6,705 nt of DNA, from positions 1 to 6,705 of the forward strand of contig JAPYWO010000068.1 in assembly GCA_028276305.1 (NCBI GenBank), given 5' to 3'. Under the pieces are notes generated by a model that saw only the letters and a program-made list of their open reading frames with translations, did no database searches and had not been told where the DNA came from. The DNA comes from Candidatus Thermokryptus sp. Lineage in GTDB: Bacteria; Bacteroidota; Ignavibacteria; Kryptoniales; Kryptoniaceae. The position numbers were made by a program, and so were the translations under genes. Positions 6,578 through 6,705 of the stretch are shown piece by piece (position 1 is the stretch's first letter; every line of letters begins with the position of its first letter).

Positions 6578-6585
6578 CAAAAAAA

Positions 6586-6590
6586 CCTCC
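6586..6590 (-). promoter_or_regulatory. Shine-Dalgarno site of hppA
   Basis: GGAGG on the minus strand lies 8 bases before the ATG at 6577. This is the strongest ribosome-binding site in the window. It decides the ATG over the adjacent TTG at 6580 and suggests high translation of the pump. Confidence 0.8.
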
Positions 6591-6630
6591 GTTTTGTTTT
6601 TGATTTGCTAATTAAATTGAAAACTTGAGG

Positions 6631-6661
6631 TAAATTTAAAAATCGGTTTTTAAATTTTCAA
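6631..6661 (-). promoter_or_regulatory. Candidate hppA promoter
   Basis: On the minus strand TTGAAA (6661-6656) is followed after 17 bases by TAAATT (6638-6633), a sigma70-like arrangement. Read as a Bacteroidota-type promoter, it is TTG, 20 bases, then TAAATTTA (one base off TAnnTTTG). It would give a leader of roughly 45 bases ending in the strong SD. The region is very AT-rich, so chance matches are easy. Confidence 0.4.
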
Positions 6662-6705
6662 GATATGCCAATTGAAGGGCAACTTTAAGGAAGGCAAAAA
6701 AGAAA

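Noticed and set aside
6636..6704. A minus-strand frame entering from the right edge and ending in TAA at 6636, about 22 codons, which could be the tail of a gene upstream of hppA.
   Set aside because: Too short to judge; an open stretch of this length is common by chance, and it overlaps the candidate hppA promoter. The sequence to the right would decide.
1..6705. CRISPR array, tRNA, rRNA, insertion sequence or toxin-antitoxin pair.
   Set aside because: No direct-repeat series, cloverleaf, transposase or small paired genes were seen; nearly all of the window is accounted for by eight housekeeping-type genes.

Overview
The window reads as chromosomal DNA of an AT-rich, lysine- and isoleucine-rich bacterium of the Fibrobacterota-Chlorobiota-Bacteroidota (FCB) superphylum. 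A thermophilic Ignavibacteria- or Kryptonia-like lineage is my best guess. The basis is a PorV-like outer-membrane barrel domain, a promoter resembling the Bacteroidota TTTG / TAnnTTTG type, a K+-dependent membrane pyrophosphatase, and compact overlapping genes. The lineage is inferred from style and is not proven. At least two genes (hppA and the leftmost gene) have Shine-Dalgarno sequences, so the organism is not strictly SD-independent like many Bacteroidota.

Layout from left to right. Positions 1-919 (minus) hold the 5' part of a gene for a secreted protein: a signal peptide, about 250 residues of beta-rich barrel-like sequence, then what looks like the first strand of an SppA-type protease, cut by the window edge. 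A divergent 97-base region follows, with a candidate promoter and a small palindrome. Then comes queF (plus; queuosine synthesis). queF runs tail to tail, with no spare base, into nikR, the last gene of a minus-strand run. That run, in transcription order, is dut (dUTPase), a polysaccharide deacetylase-family gene, an rsmI-like 16S rRNA methyltransferase, suhB (inositol monophosphatase family) and nikR (nickel-responsive repressor). Most junctions are 1-4 base overlaps, so the run looks like one translationally coupled operon. Upstream of dut, on the same strand, lies hppA (K+-dependent ion-pumping pyrophosphatase). It has its own candidate promoter and a strong SD, and a GC-rich hairpin terminator separates it from dut.

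The genes are mainly housekeeping: hydrolysis of nucleotide and pyrophosphate by-products (Dut makes PPi, which HppA can use to pump ions), rRNA and tRNA modification, and envelope maintenance. I found no tRNA, rRNA, CRISPR array, insertion sequence or phage gene, and no convincing new multi-gene system. The points most worth a second look are the barrel-SppA fusion, the RsmI variant that lacks canonical motifs and the C-terminal domain, the ion specificity of HppA, the hairpin over the deacetylase start codon, and the terminator that may be a dispersed palindromic repeat.
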